This document shows, in pieces, positions 1 through 9,029 of a stretch of 64,000 nt of DNA; positions within the stretch are counted from its first letter, which is position 1, and the number at the start of each line of letters is the position of its first letter. Under the pieces are notes generated by a model. It did not search any database, was not told the DNA's origin, and worked only from the letters and a program-made list of their open reading frames with translations. Position numbers and translations under genes: made by a program. The stretch is taken from the NCBI RefSeq assembly GCF_026151205.1, contig NC_087073.1, positions 16,511,837 to 16,575,836 on the forward strand, in the 5' to 3' direction. Source of the stretch: Bolinopsis microptera. Its lineage: Eukaryota; Ctenophora; Tentaculata; Lobata; Bolinopsidae.

Positions 1-3000
1 AAACTTGAGATTCTTGTACAGCTCGTATGCTTCAACATCAAACTCATTCTCCTTCATAGGCTCTAGCTCGAAATCCTTACGATTCTCAGCTAGCAGGCTT
101 AAAGGTGTGTTTAACTCACGACCAAATACCAACCTGTTGCTAGAATAACCTGTGTGCCGATTCCGCAACGAGTTAAGTACAAAGACTACTCTAGATAACC
201 AAAGATCCCAGTCCTGGTATCGTCCTGGTGGTAAGCTGGTTCTCAGGGCAGTATTCAACCGACGGTTCGCTCTTTCAACTCTTCCAGTACTTCGAGAAAC
301 GTACGGTTGGCCATGAATGTATTTGCAATCTAGGGCTTGAGCTATGGTCTCGAAATAATTAGCTCTAAAACCTGGATGATTATCAGCCATCATGAATCTA
401 GGCTGGCCAAAACGATCAATCCAAAACCTTCGAATCAATGACACGCTCTCCTTAGCTGTCTGGGTCTTAGTAGGAATAGCTACCACATAATTTGACCAAC
501 AATCAGTTATAGTCAAAATATATTTGTATCCTCTAGGTGTAGCACCAACCTTCTCAGGAACTATATGATCGAAACAAATTGCTGAGTTAAAAGAGTGGAA
601 CAATATGTGCTTGAGAGGTGCCTTATTGTATGCCTGAGGCGGCTTACTTGCTGCACACCTGCAACATGCTGCGATCCATAACTTGAAACATTCACCCATT
701 TTCGGCCAGTAGAAATGTCGTTTACAGACCTCAAGACAATTTTCTACTCCAGCATGTGCAGTCTCCTGGTTATGCACCATGTCCAGGACAGATTCATGCA
801 AGGATTCGGGGACTATGATCAACTCTCTACTTCCCTCCGGATCCCTCACTTCAGTCCAACGTCTCCTAAGTATCCCGTCCTTGATACTTATAAGATCAAA
901 CTGTTTCCAATAACTCAACAGTTCCTGAGGCAGTTTACTAGTCTGAATGGCAACAGGTTTCTCACCCTTGGTAACCCAACTGTAGATCTGGTTTAAAATA
1001 TCATCATCCTTCTGAGCCTGTTTAATCTGCTCATGGGTAGGATTAAGAAACTTTACTCCTCTCTCTAGAGAGCTTACATCACTAGTAACCGCTGAAACAT
1101 TTTCCACTACATCAACTGCTCCCGCAACTACTGATGCTTCCTCTGTAGTATCAGCCTGAGTAAGATTACAATTGCAATGTCGGCTATCAACTTCAGGCGT
1201 AATCTGAACAATGTTTACAACACTAGGGTCTTCACTATTCTCATCAAACAAGAACCCCGGAATCATACTGTCCTCAACACTCACCTCATTGCAAGATTCC
1301 TCAATCAGATTACTGCAATCATCATCAACCACAGTCTCGCTGCTAACTGGTACCTGCATCCTCTTAAACAGTATCGGGTGTTTACATCTATAATGTTCAC
1401 GTCTCACCCGGTTTACTCCCTCTAACGCAGCATCAAGACTAAAAGTGGAACTATGACCAATGCTCGCAACATTTTCTCGAGATTTACCATAAACCTGATA
1501 CTTATAACGACTAAGTCCATCACACATCTGGTTACTCTTCCCCGAGATATGCTTCATGGTAAAAGTATAGTTAGCAAGCTCCTGAAGCTTCCTGATAACA
1601 GATGACGACATTTTAGAAAATATTGTCGTAATATTCAAGAGTGGCAGACAATCTGTGATAACCGTGAAGTTTTTAACGCCACGTAAGTAAACCGAGAAAT
1701 GTTTCAGAGTCTGATATAAAGTCTCAAATTCAATTTGAGTTTGCGGCCATATCCGCTTGTGGTCCGGAACTTTACGAGAAAAGTACGCAATTACCCTCCT
1801 CTTACCTTTGATCCACTGAGTCAAAGTACCACCAAATGCGTGTTTAGAACCATCCAAAGTTACCTCATAACTATTTTCCGGATCACTAACCTCCGGAAAT
1901 GCTAGGACAGGACTAGATATCAACATGTCACGTAACTTCTGAAATGCAATCTGGCAATCCTCGGTCCACTCGAATACCTTGTTCTTACGAAGTAACGCAT
2001 AGAGAGGACGTGCTATCTCGGAATATCCCTTGCAGAACTTCTTGGAATAATTCAACATGCCTAAAACTGATTGCAATTCAGCTCTATTACTGGGAGGTTC
2101 TAGACTCTTAATATGCTCTATACGAGAGTCGTTCATCCTGACTCCTTCCTTAGTTAGAGTAATACCGACATATTCAACCTCCTCACGTAAAAATCTGCAC
2201 TTACGAGGTGTTAGTTTCAGATTACCCAACCTTAGACGAGCAAAGAGTACTGACAGTATCTGAATGTGAGACTTAACATCACGCGTAAATATCAACAAAT
2301 CATCTATGAAGAATGCTAACGCATCAGATATTCCCAGACCGTTTATCAGCCGCATGACCATTCTAGTAAACGTAGCTGAACTAGATTTCAGGCCCATGAC
2401 CATTCTAGCAAACTGATACCGTTTCTGATTGTGCATGAACGCCGTGACATGCCTGGATTCCTTGGTATACGGAACCTGGTGAAAAGATTTACTCAAATCC
2501 ACTGTTGAATACAAATTTTTATCGCCCACCTTGTCTAAAATGTGGTTTAAATTCGGCAGCTCCATTAAATCATCCTGAAGCTCTAAATTTACCATTCTTA
2601 GATCCGCAACCAATCTAGAGCGATCTCCTGATGGCACCAGGAAAAGGGGAGAATTAAAATTAGAATGGTCAGGGCATTCCTCAACCACACCAGATCTAAG
2701 CAAACCTCTAATCTGTCTATCCATTTCCGGCTGCTGCTTAAACGGAATCCTTCTCGATGGAACCCATCTAGGTTTATAGTTATCCTTGAGCTGGAGATGT
2801 GCCTCAAAGAAATTACAACAACCTAAATCATGCTCTCCACTCGAGAAAACGGTTCTATACTCCCACACAGTCTCTCGAAGATCATTCTTGTCTTCCTCGC
2901 TAATCTTCAACTCGTCTAACTTCAACTGCTTGAAAAGACTCTCCCTATCCCATTCCTTAACTAGCGGCTCCTCATCAGCTAGCTGGCTTACCTCCGGCAC

Positions 3001-5067
3001 TGAACAATCAGATGACACCGCATTAACTGTTTCACAGGTCACTCTCATGACTCGCTCACCAAACTCTACAGGCTTCATCTTACCCAGCCACGTTCTCTTA
3101 TTTATCTTCACAGGCTTATCTGTAGGATTCATGACTCTAACAGGGACCATGTTGTCCTCAGACCGTATGAGAGAGTGCGCTGTGAATATGCCAGTACCTA
3201 CAACCGTGTTAATATGAGGTTCTAACTGTCCATAAACGTCATCACGTTGACTTCTAGGTCGCAGCAATTTTCCTTGTATATGAGTGCCCGAGAGAGGTGG
3301 TATAATTACTGTCTCGTTGCATACTACCTTCATGCAGCGTTTAGTGGGTTTAGGTGGTGTTCTAAAACATGATGAACCCTTATTAGTATACAGCAATCTA
3401 TCTCTGGCATTAATATTAATCCCCTGATCAAACATCAGATCCATGCCTATCAGAACCTCTGCCTCATGAAATTCAGAAACAACAAACGTGTGCTCAAAAG
3501 ATTTTCCGGCAATTATCACTGGCAGCTTAATCTGACCGAAAGTCTTTATACTATTTCCCGAAAAGGACTTGAGCTTGAGATTACACGACACAACCTTCTC
3601 AAACTTATCTATAAATCTGACAAATGATTCAGCAATTATAGAAATAGATGATCCCGTATCCACAAAGAAATTTGCTGATCTACCAGCACAATTTCCTCCA
3701 ACCAAAATGCAGTTTCCCTTACTGCCACCAATCTCGTTACAATCCTCATAGAAGTTTAAAGGCGCCTGGTTGTTAGGTCTATACGCTCTGTTCCCACTCT
3801 GTTGGCCATCACCACTCTGATATGGAGACCCTCTGTCTTGATATCTACTTCTATTACCAGCAAATCTGCTCGGACAGTTTCTCTGAAAATGTCCTATATC
3901 ACCACACTCCCAACAACCTTCTAACTGAGAGCGAACGTTACGTGATCCCCGATTATTAGAATTAACCACGTTGCGAGCTGGCTGATAACGTGATTGAACA
4001 GACGTGTTTCTACGATCATCATTTCTCATACCACCCCTAAAACTATTGCTAACCAGATTAGGAGTCCATGATCGGCCTGTGCGCTGGTTAACTTCCGAAT
4101 GGGAAGGAGGACATTCAGGACTGTAACTCTCCTGTCTAGTGCCCGTCATTAAGTGGTCCCGATTTTGCCCAGGTGCTGTAACTCTAGTTCTCTGCCCATT
4201 AAACTCAGAATTATTTACAGCGAAAATCGTATCCTGGGCCTGAGTGAAACTCCCTGGTTCACCACCAACAGCTAACGTGATACGCTCAGTGTGGATTGCT
4301 AGTTTTACTGCCTCTCTATAGGAATGTAACTGGGACTCATAAAGCTTAGTCCTTACAGCTACGTCACGAGCTCCTACAACAAGAACATGCAAGCAACTCT
4401 CGTCCCTCTTCGACTCGCAGTCGTATCCGGCTTTAAAAGCAAGCTCATCTATACGTGAAATAAACTGCTGTAGGTTCTCATTAGCTAACTGACGCAATGA
4501 CATGAGCTCAGTTCTATAGGCCCAAGATTGAGTAGCTGGAAATATCTCCTCTGAGTATCGCTTAATAAGAAGATCAATATTACATCTCTCGTCCGGCCTA
4601 AGAGAGATTTTCTGCAGTATTTCCCAGGTGGATTCACAACGAATGTACGACAACATATACGTGCTAATATCAGAACCACCGCTATGTCCACACAGAATCA
4701 AATGCTCCTTGAACCGCCTGGCAAATCTGATGAAATTAGATCCAGTGTCAAAGTAAGGAGGCTTGGGAGGCTTGGCACCCGTCAAATGTGGACCAGCGAC
4801 TGAACTATTCAATGGGGTTATCATACTGTTGTCAAAATCATCCCCGATGTTCACGTTTCTAAACTTAGTAACTGTGCTAAGTGGTTCTGGCCGTACATTA
4901 TCAATCTTATTCTGCAGGCATTCTAAAGCTGAATTCAACTCCTTCTCTAAATCGGAAATGTCATGGCTATCTGTACCTAAACCATCTATCTCCTCCATAG
5001 TCTTATTTATGTTTGACTCGATAATTGACGTCGCCCACTCCATTTCAGCTGCATAACTATCACACAT
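1..5067 (-). CDS. Ty3/gypsy-like gag-pol polyprotein, 3' end off the window
   Basis: One reading frame stays open from the ATG at 5067 to the left edge, at least 1,689 codons. In order: a Gag-like region with no recognised motif; a CCHC zinc knuckle (CWECGDIGHFQRNC, 3915-3874); an aspartic protease (VDTGSS, about 3663-3646); a reverse transcriptase with the catalytic box FIDDLLIF (about 2307-2284, FIDD in place of the usual YxDD) and the upstream TVDLSKSFHQ block; RNase H (TLDGS, about 1880); and an integrase with an HHCC zinc finger (about 790-640), then ADNHPGF and GRVERANR, which fit the second and third acidic residues. RT-RH-IN order and RT style indicate Ty3/gypsy. Gag and pol are in one frame with no frameshift or stop between them. 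The lack of decay suggests a young insertion. The C-terminus and 3' LTR lie outside the window. Confidence 0.93.
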   Translation of the reverse strand, partial: MCDSYAAEMEWATSIIESNINKTMEEIDGLGTDSHDISDLEKELNSALECLQNKIDNVRPEPLSTVTKFRNVNIGDDFDNSMITPLNSSVAGPHLTGAKPPKPPYFDTGSNFIRFARRFKEHLILCGHSGGSDISTYMLSYIRCESTWEILQKISLRPDERCNIDLLIKRYSEEIFPATQSWAYRTELMSLRQLANENLQQFISRIDELAFKAGYDCESKRDESCLHVLVVGARDVAVRTKLYESQLHSYREAVKLAIHTERITLAVGGEPGSFTQAQDTIFAVNNSEFNGQRTRVTAPGQNRDHLMTGTRQESYSPECPPSHSEVNQRTGRSWTPNLVSNSFRGGMRNDDRRNTSVQSRYQPARNVVNSNNRGSRNVRSQLEGCWECGDIGHFQRNCPSRFAGNRSRYQDRGSPYQSGDGQQSGNRAYRPNNQAPLNFYEDCNEIGGSKGNCILVGGNCAGRSANFFVDTGSSISIIAESFVRFIDKFEKVVSCNLKLKSFSGNSIKTFGQIKLPVIIAGKSFEHTFVVSEFHEAEVLIGMDLMFDQGININARDRLLYTNKGSSCFRTPPKPTKRCMKVVCNETVIIPPLSGTHIQGKLLRPRSQRDDVYGQLEPHINTVVGTGIFTAHSLIRSEDNMVPVRVMNPTDKPVKINKRTWLGKMKPVEFGERVMRVTCETVNAVSSDCSVPEVSQLADEEPLVKEWDRESLFKQLKLDELKISEEDKNDLRETVWEYRTVFSSGEHDLGCCNFFEAHLQLKDNYKPRWVPSRRIPFKQQPEMDRQIRGLLRSGVVEECPDHSNFNSPLFLVPSGDRSRLVADLRMVNLELQDDLMELPNLNHILDKVGDKNLYSTVDLSKSFHQVPYTKESRHVTAFMHNQKRYQFARMVMGLKSSSATFTRMVMRLINGLGISDALAFFIDDLLIFTRDVKSHIQILSVLFARLRLGNLKLTPRKCRFLREEVEYVGITLTKEGVRMNDSRIEHIKSLEPPSNRAELQSVLGMLNYSKKFCKGYSEIARPLYALLRKNKVFEWTEDCQIAFQKLRDMLISSPVLAFPEVSDPENSYEVTLDGSKHAFGGTLTQWIKGKRRVIAYFSRKVPDHKRIWPQTQIEFETLYQTLKHFSVYLRGVKNFTVITDCLPLLNITTIFSKMSSSVIRKLQELANYTFTMKHISGKSNQMCDGLSRYKYQVYGKSRENVASIGHSSTFSLDAALEGVNRVRREHYRCKHPILFKRMQVPVSSETVVDDDCSNLIEESCNEVSVEDSMIPGFLFDENSEDPSVVNIVQITPEVDSRHCNCNLTQADTTEEASVVAGAVDVVENVSAVTSDVSSLERGVKFLNPTHEQIKQAQKDDDILNQIYSWVTKGEKPVAIQTSKLPQELLSYWKQFDLISIKDGILRRRWTEVRDPEGSRELIIVPESLHESVLDMVHNQETAHAGVENCLEVCKRHFYWPKMGECFKLWIAACCRCAASKPPQAYNKAPLKHILFHSFNSAICFDHIVPEKVGATPRGYKYILTITDCWSNYVVAIPTKTQTAKESVSLIRRFWIDRFGQPRFMMADNHPGFRANYFETIAQALDCKYIHGQPYVSRSTGRVERANRRLNTALRTSLPPGRYQDWDLWLSRVVFVLNSLRNRHTGYSSNRLVFGRELNTPLSLLAENRKDFELEPMKENEFDVEAYELYKNLKF

Positions 5068-6196
5068 GCTAAAACGTGAATCTAAATGTAAAAGTACACT
5101 TACAAATAGAGTAGATAAGTACTGGAACAGGCGTACTCCTCACGTAGCTGGAAAATCTTCTAGTCAAGACTTTACTATTCTTTACTGGAACTGTAACTTC
5201 TACGTCTATCACTCCTGAGTAGATGTACGAAAAGTAAGGTTGCTAAACTCACGCAAATCTCACTAACAATCTAGGTAATAACGTACTGAAGTCTACAAGC
5301 GGCTGTAAACTAGGTGCTCGTCAAAACGATCGCACTCAACTGGAATATACAGGTACCACAAAATGGGTAGCTACACTTACCAAATCTAGTAGGAAGTACT
5401 GAAAGATCTCGAACAATCTCCACGTAATTCTTCTGCACTAGAAGATGATATAGGTGATACTAGAAGGATCACGAGCAAAAATAGCAACACTAAAAGTGGC
5501 CTCCAGATATAGAAAACCGCGTTTCTTGGTATTTAGTGTATGCTAGTCAAGCTCTAGTCACGAAGCACGAACGGCAGGGCGTACCGTATAGTAGAAATGA
5601 AACGAGTATATTAAAAAGGATAATTAATTAAATGGAAAAGTAATACAAAGTGAACGTCAACAGATAAAACTTCTAAGTGTTCGCTCCAAACGATTGACGT
5701 GACTATAGATCACTCGACGTGTCTAATCACAAAAGATAGTGCTCAGTCAGACTGGCTATCGTCAATTCGAATCCCTTAAAATGATTAAGGGGCAACTAAG
5801 AAGTGAGCTCTCCACTTCCGGCTCTTCGGGTATACTCTCAAAACTTCGTCACGCCACACTGCGTGACAGCACAACGCATTTGCTTGTACCACGTGACACG
5901 CCGTCTCGCCAATGAGCACTCCACTAGCAGTCACGCTGTGGTCGCGAGGACCAACCACAGGCCTGGCTGTAAGTCAGGTGCAAAGTGAGCGGACGGCTCG
6001 TTTCAGACAGTTAGTCTGACAGTAGTTCTGCCAGCCAACCGACTTACACTCAAAATGTGTAACTCCCAAATACGAACATATAAAAACATTGGTTATTATA
6101 TAATACCCGGAAACACATACTAAATTATACGTCCCGTAAACTTTATACTAAAACTAAGATATCCTAAAAGATATCTCTAAATACCATATTACAACA
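5068..6196 (-). mobile_element. Presumed leader and 5' LTR of the gypsy-like element
   Basis: This non-coding stretch lies directly upstream of the gag-pol ATG, where leader, primer-binding site and 5' LTR should be. A plausible outer end is the TGTAAGTCGG read on the minus strand from about 6049, but the partner LTR is outside the window, so the boundaries cannot be fixed by comparison. No convincing tRNA primer-binding site was recognised. The last ~140 bases (6050-6196) are AT-rich and may already be host flank. Confidence 0.4.
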
Positions 6197-6350
6197 TAGG
6201 CCTCCAAGGAGATAGGGATATATTAAAGTATATTGTAGGTATATTAAAGTATATTAAAGTATATCCCCGGGTCAAAATCGGGAAAAATCCTACATTTTAA
6301 TATACTTTAATATGGTTGCCCCCACCACCCCCCCCCCCCCCCCCCCCCCC
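6197..6350 (+). mobile_element. Hairpin repeat with poly-C end (family P), copy a
   Basis: After TAGGCCTCCAAGGAGATAGG come units of TATTAAAGTA, a centre with CCCCGGGTCAAAATCGGG, then the complementary AATATACTTTAATATGGTTG running into a C tract (6319-6350, interrupted by two As). The flanking arms can fold into a long hairpin. Relatives lie at 12846-12966, 28497-28642, 33683-33821, 33974-34075 and 34541-34657. There is no coding capacity. Here the left neighbour is the gypsy-like element rather than the ~300-bp sequence that precedes most relatives. Confidence 0.8.
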
Positions 6351-6778
6351 AAATAATTATTACCTATTTAATTCGCGTTTTTGACACCACTTGGGAGTCC
6401 AAATTTTGGGCACTAAAATTCTTATTCCTTGGCCAATTTTTATTTTTCATGCTGATTTGAAGGCCACTAAAGCATTTGACCCACTCAAAAAAAGTTTCAG
6501 TTGTATATCTTTTACGGTTTTTGCGGAAAGTCGCGTTAAAGTTGATGCCGTGGTGTCAGTAAAATGGCACGGATCCATCCATCGATATATACATATATAT
6601 CGTCTCGCTTTATATATAGAAAGATAATGGACGATAGTTTAGTCAAACTAAACTGGTTATCTAAGACATAATAATTTCGCAATGAAAGCTCCGATTATAA
6701 GATTACAAGAATGCCTCTGTAGTTAACTCGCCAGTCCAAACGCTCCTATTCTGGACTAAAAATGTCTTCCATGAGAGC

Positions 6779-7095
6779 TAAATACCTCCTCTACTGCAGA
6801 CTGAACAGCTCTATTCAAAAAGTATCACTCCTCCAGATGAATAGTCCTCAATGCCAGCTCGTTGCTTTTAGCCATTATTAGCAGATCAACACAGGTTATT
6901 ACCTCCTCAGACCTTAACAAGCTTGGATGATAATTTAGTGAAACTCAACTGATGATCTTAAACATCATTCTTTCTCAATGATTATTAATATTCGTTCATA
7001 TAAGCTGACATTGAGGACTATTCATCTGGAGAAATGACACGTTTTGAAGAGAGCTATTTAGTCTGCAGTAGATTGAGTATATCTCCTGTTAAATA
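6779..7095. repeat. Imperfect ~85-bp inverted repeat upstream of MFS copy 1
   Basis: The block around CTCCAGATGAATAGTCCTCA (about 6832-6851) returns in reverse complement at about 7012-7031. The similarity extends outward through CTACTGCAGACT, giving two arms of about 85 bases separated by ~140 bases. The same structure stands before MFS copy 2. It could be a fold-back element or a transcribed hairpin; no target duplication was recognised. Confidence 0.7.
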
Positions 7096-7289
7096 CTGTT
7101 CACGACGCCTAAACACTATTGTCTTAATACTTATAAGCAAAATAACCCTCGATCCTCATGGAGCTACTAATTCGCTTGTTTAATACAGCGTACACGCTAA
7201 TTTAATACCAGCTGATCAGTTATATTGATTATTCATGTAAATGTTGTTAAAGATGATTTGTCCTTTCTATTCGCTTGTATGCTTTATAT

Positions 7290-7334
7290 CGGCCATAATA
7301 TCTTTAATAAACGGCCATAATATCTTTAATAAAC
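7290..7334. repeat. 22-bp tandem duplication just upstream of MFS
   Basis: CGGCCATAATATCTTTAATA occurs twice head to tail about 15-60 bases before the MFS start codon, and is present in both copies of the segment. It may be promoter or 5' UTR, but nothing in the sequence proves a role. Confidence 0.7.
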
Positions 7335-7349
7335 CGGTTCAAGCAGCTA

Positions 7350-8738
7350 ATGCGTTTTCACTCAGAAATATTATTTAGGAAAGAAGCATCCTGTAATATA
7401 ATGTCCGACGTAAAGGATGTAGCCATGAAATCTTTTTCCACCTCCGCTTGTGATTCCTCAAGGTCCCACTTATGGACTAAACAGGATTACCTTCTAGCCT
7501 CGCTGGCAGTGCTGATAAATATTGGTGATGGTGTTGAAGCTTTTCTCCCTGGAGTCATTACTCAGACAGTATCATGTGAACTTGGTCTATCGGACTTTCA
7601 AGAAGGAATCCTAGCTGTGATTATGTTTCTGTTTTGGGCAATCGCAACTATGATTTCAGTCCCGATTTCAAAAAAATTAGGAGAAAGATTTACAATGCTC
7701 TTGTCACTCTATCTGTCCATTGGCTTTGCTATCTTATGTGCAGTGGTTCCCAACTATTACACCCTCCTCCTCTCTAGAGCTTTGATCGGTATCTGCGTTG
7801 GATTGAACTTTTGTACAATCGGGATATCCCTCGCCAAGCTCGTTTCTTCTAAAGAAGTTCATACTCACAGCTGTTTTCTTTCAACACTTGGTTTCGCAGT
7901 TGGAGGAACTTGGGTGTCGTTACTAGGATGGGTGATTCTAGACATCGTGAACTGGAGAGTCTTCGTTCTGCTGACTTCTATCCCACTTTTTGTTCCTCCA
8001 ATCATCATTATTCACTTGTTTCTCAATGAAAAGCCCGATGGAGTAGAAGAAGGAGATAACGAGTCTGTGGTAGAGATTTATACTGTTCCAACCGAATCTG
8101 ACGGACTCGTCGACAAAATGCCACAAAATATCCCGAATTCTAATTATACCATAAGAGTCTTCAAAGCAAGTCTATTTCTTTTCTCCAGCATGTGCTCTGG
8201 GTTTGGATGCATTATTCTTGTTCCGTGGTTGATGAGAAGCTATAAGAAAGATCTTGTTCACGATACCGAAAATGGAAATTGCGAGGAAGTGGTGCAAGGT
8301 GACGATTTCCTGATTCTAGCGGCAGTAACTGGTGCAACCAACCTCGTAGGGCGACCACTAGGGTATTTTCTATGGAGTCGTGTAAAGTTCTTGACCCTGC
8401 AATCTACAATCACAGCCATGATGGCTCTGAGTTACGGTTTTGTACTGGCAAAACCTGGTATCGTAGCTTCAGTGATCCTTCTCGGATTGGCAAAATTATG
8501 TTACTCTATACAGTCTACAGAAACTAGAATACTTTTATATGATTACGACTACTACGGAAATTCTGGATTTGAGTTGGGAAGTGCTGTGACTTTAGCCTCA
8601 GGAGTGATTGGAGCCGTGGTGGGCACATCTCTAGCTGCATTCCTCGATCCTTTTGCTGCAATAATTGAACACCTTAGTGATAGTGGGCGTCGAGCTCGTC
8701 GTCATCTGCGTCTTAAGGAGATAAAGGAACGATTTTAA
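7350..8738 (+). CDS. Major facilitator superfamily transporter, copy 1 (C-terminal frameshift)
   Basis: Single-exon frame of 462 codons. The first ATG (7350) adds 17 residues before a second in-frame Met (7401, MSDVKDVAMK), which looks the more natural cytosolic start. About eleven hydrophobic segments follow, with the motif GDGVEAFLPGVITQ at residues ~58-71 in the first membrane segment and a hydrophilic, acidic central loop (~residues 225-275) between the two halves, as in SV2/organic-ion/sugar-type MFS carriers. The substrate cannot be told. At ~8660 an extra base relative to copy 2 (GCAATAATTG versus GCAATATTG) shifts the frame, replacing the last membrane segment with a charged tail ending in KERF. 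Copy 2 keeps the expected ending. The gene may be damaged here, or the base may be a sequencing error. Confidence 0.85.
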   Translation: MRFHSEILFRKEASCNIMSDVKDVAMKSFSTSACDSSRSHLWTKQDYLLASLAVLINIGDGVEAFLPGVITQTVSCELGLSDFQEGILAVIMFLFWAIATMISVPISKKLGERFTMLLSLYLSIGFAILCAVVPNYYTLLLSRALIGICVGLNFCTIGISLAKLVSSKEVHTHSCFLSTLGFAVGGTWVSLLGWVILDIVNWRVFVLLTSIPLFVPPIIIIHLFLNEKPDGVEEGDNESVVEIYTVPTESDGLVDKMPQNIPNSNYTIRVFKASLFLFSSMCSGFGCIILVPWLMRSYKKDLVHDTENGNCEEVVQGDDFLILAAVTGATNLVGRPLGYFLWSRVKFLTLQSTITAMMALSYGFVLAKPGIVASVILLGLAKLCYSIQSTETRILLYDYDYYGNSGFELGSAVTLASGVIGAVVGTSLAAFLDPFAAIIEHLSDSGRRARRHLRLKEIKERF

Positions 8739-9029
8739 TAATTATTATGGGACATATTCAAATATTGGTTATATATAACTAGTAGTTATAGTCGTAGCTT
8801 CTTTATTATTATCATAACAATAATTGTACCTTATTATGGTAACAATTTGGTGGTACCTTTTAAATGTTTCAACTAGTAATTATCTATAATACTATATTTT
8901 AAACTTGACAAAATCTCCCCAGCAACCGGGAAAATTGGACCAAAAAATGACCCTTCTTTGTAGTCAATTTCAGCTCGTAAATGGTGTTAGAACCAAAAAT
9001 TCAAATTGTCGAAACATTCTGACCAAACT
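8739..9029. other. AT-rich 3' flank of MFS copy 1
   Basis: Good-quality sequence closely matching 31016-31320 of copy 2. No gene, RNA or repeat was recognised. Sequence quality falls sharply from about 9030. Confidence 0.6.
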
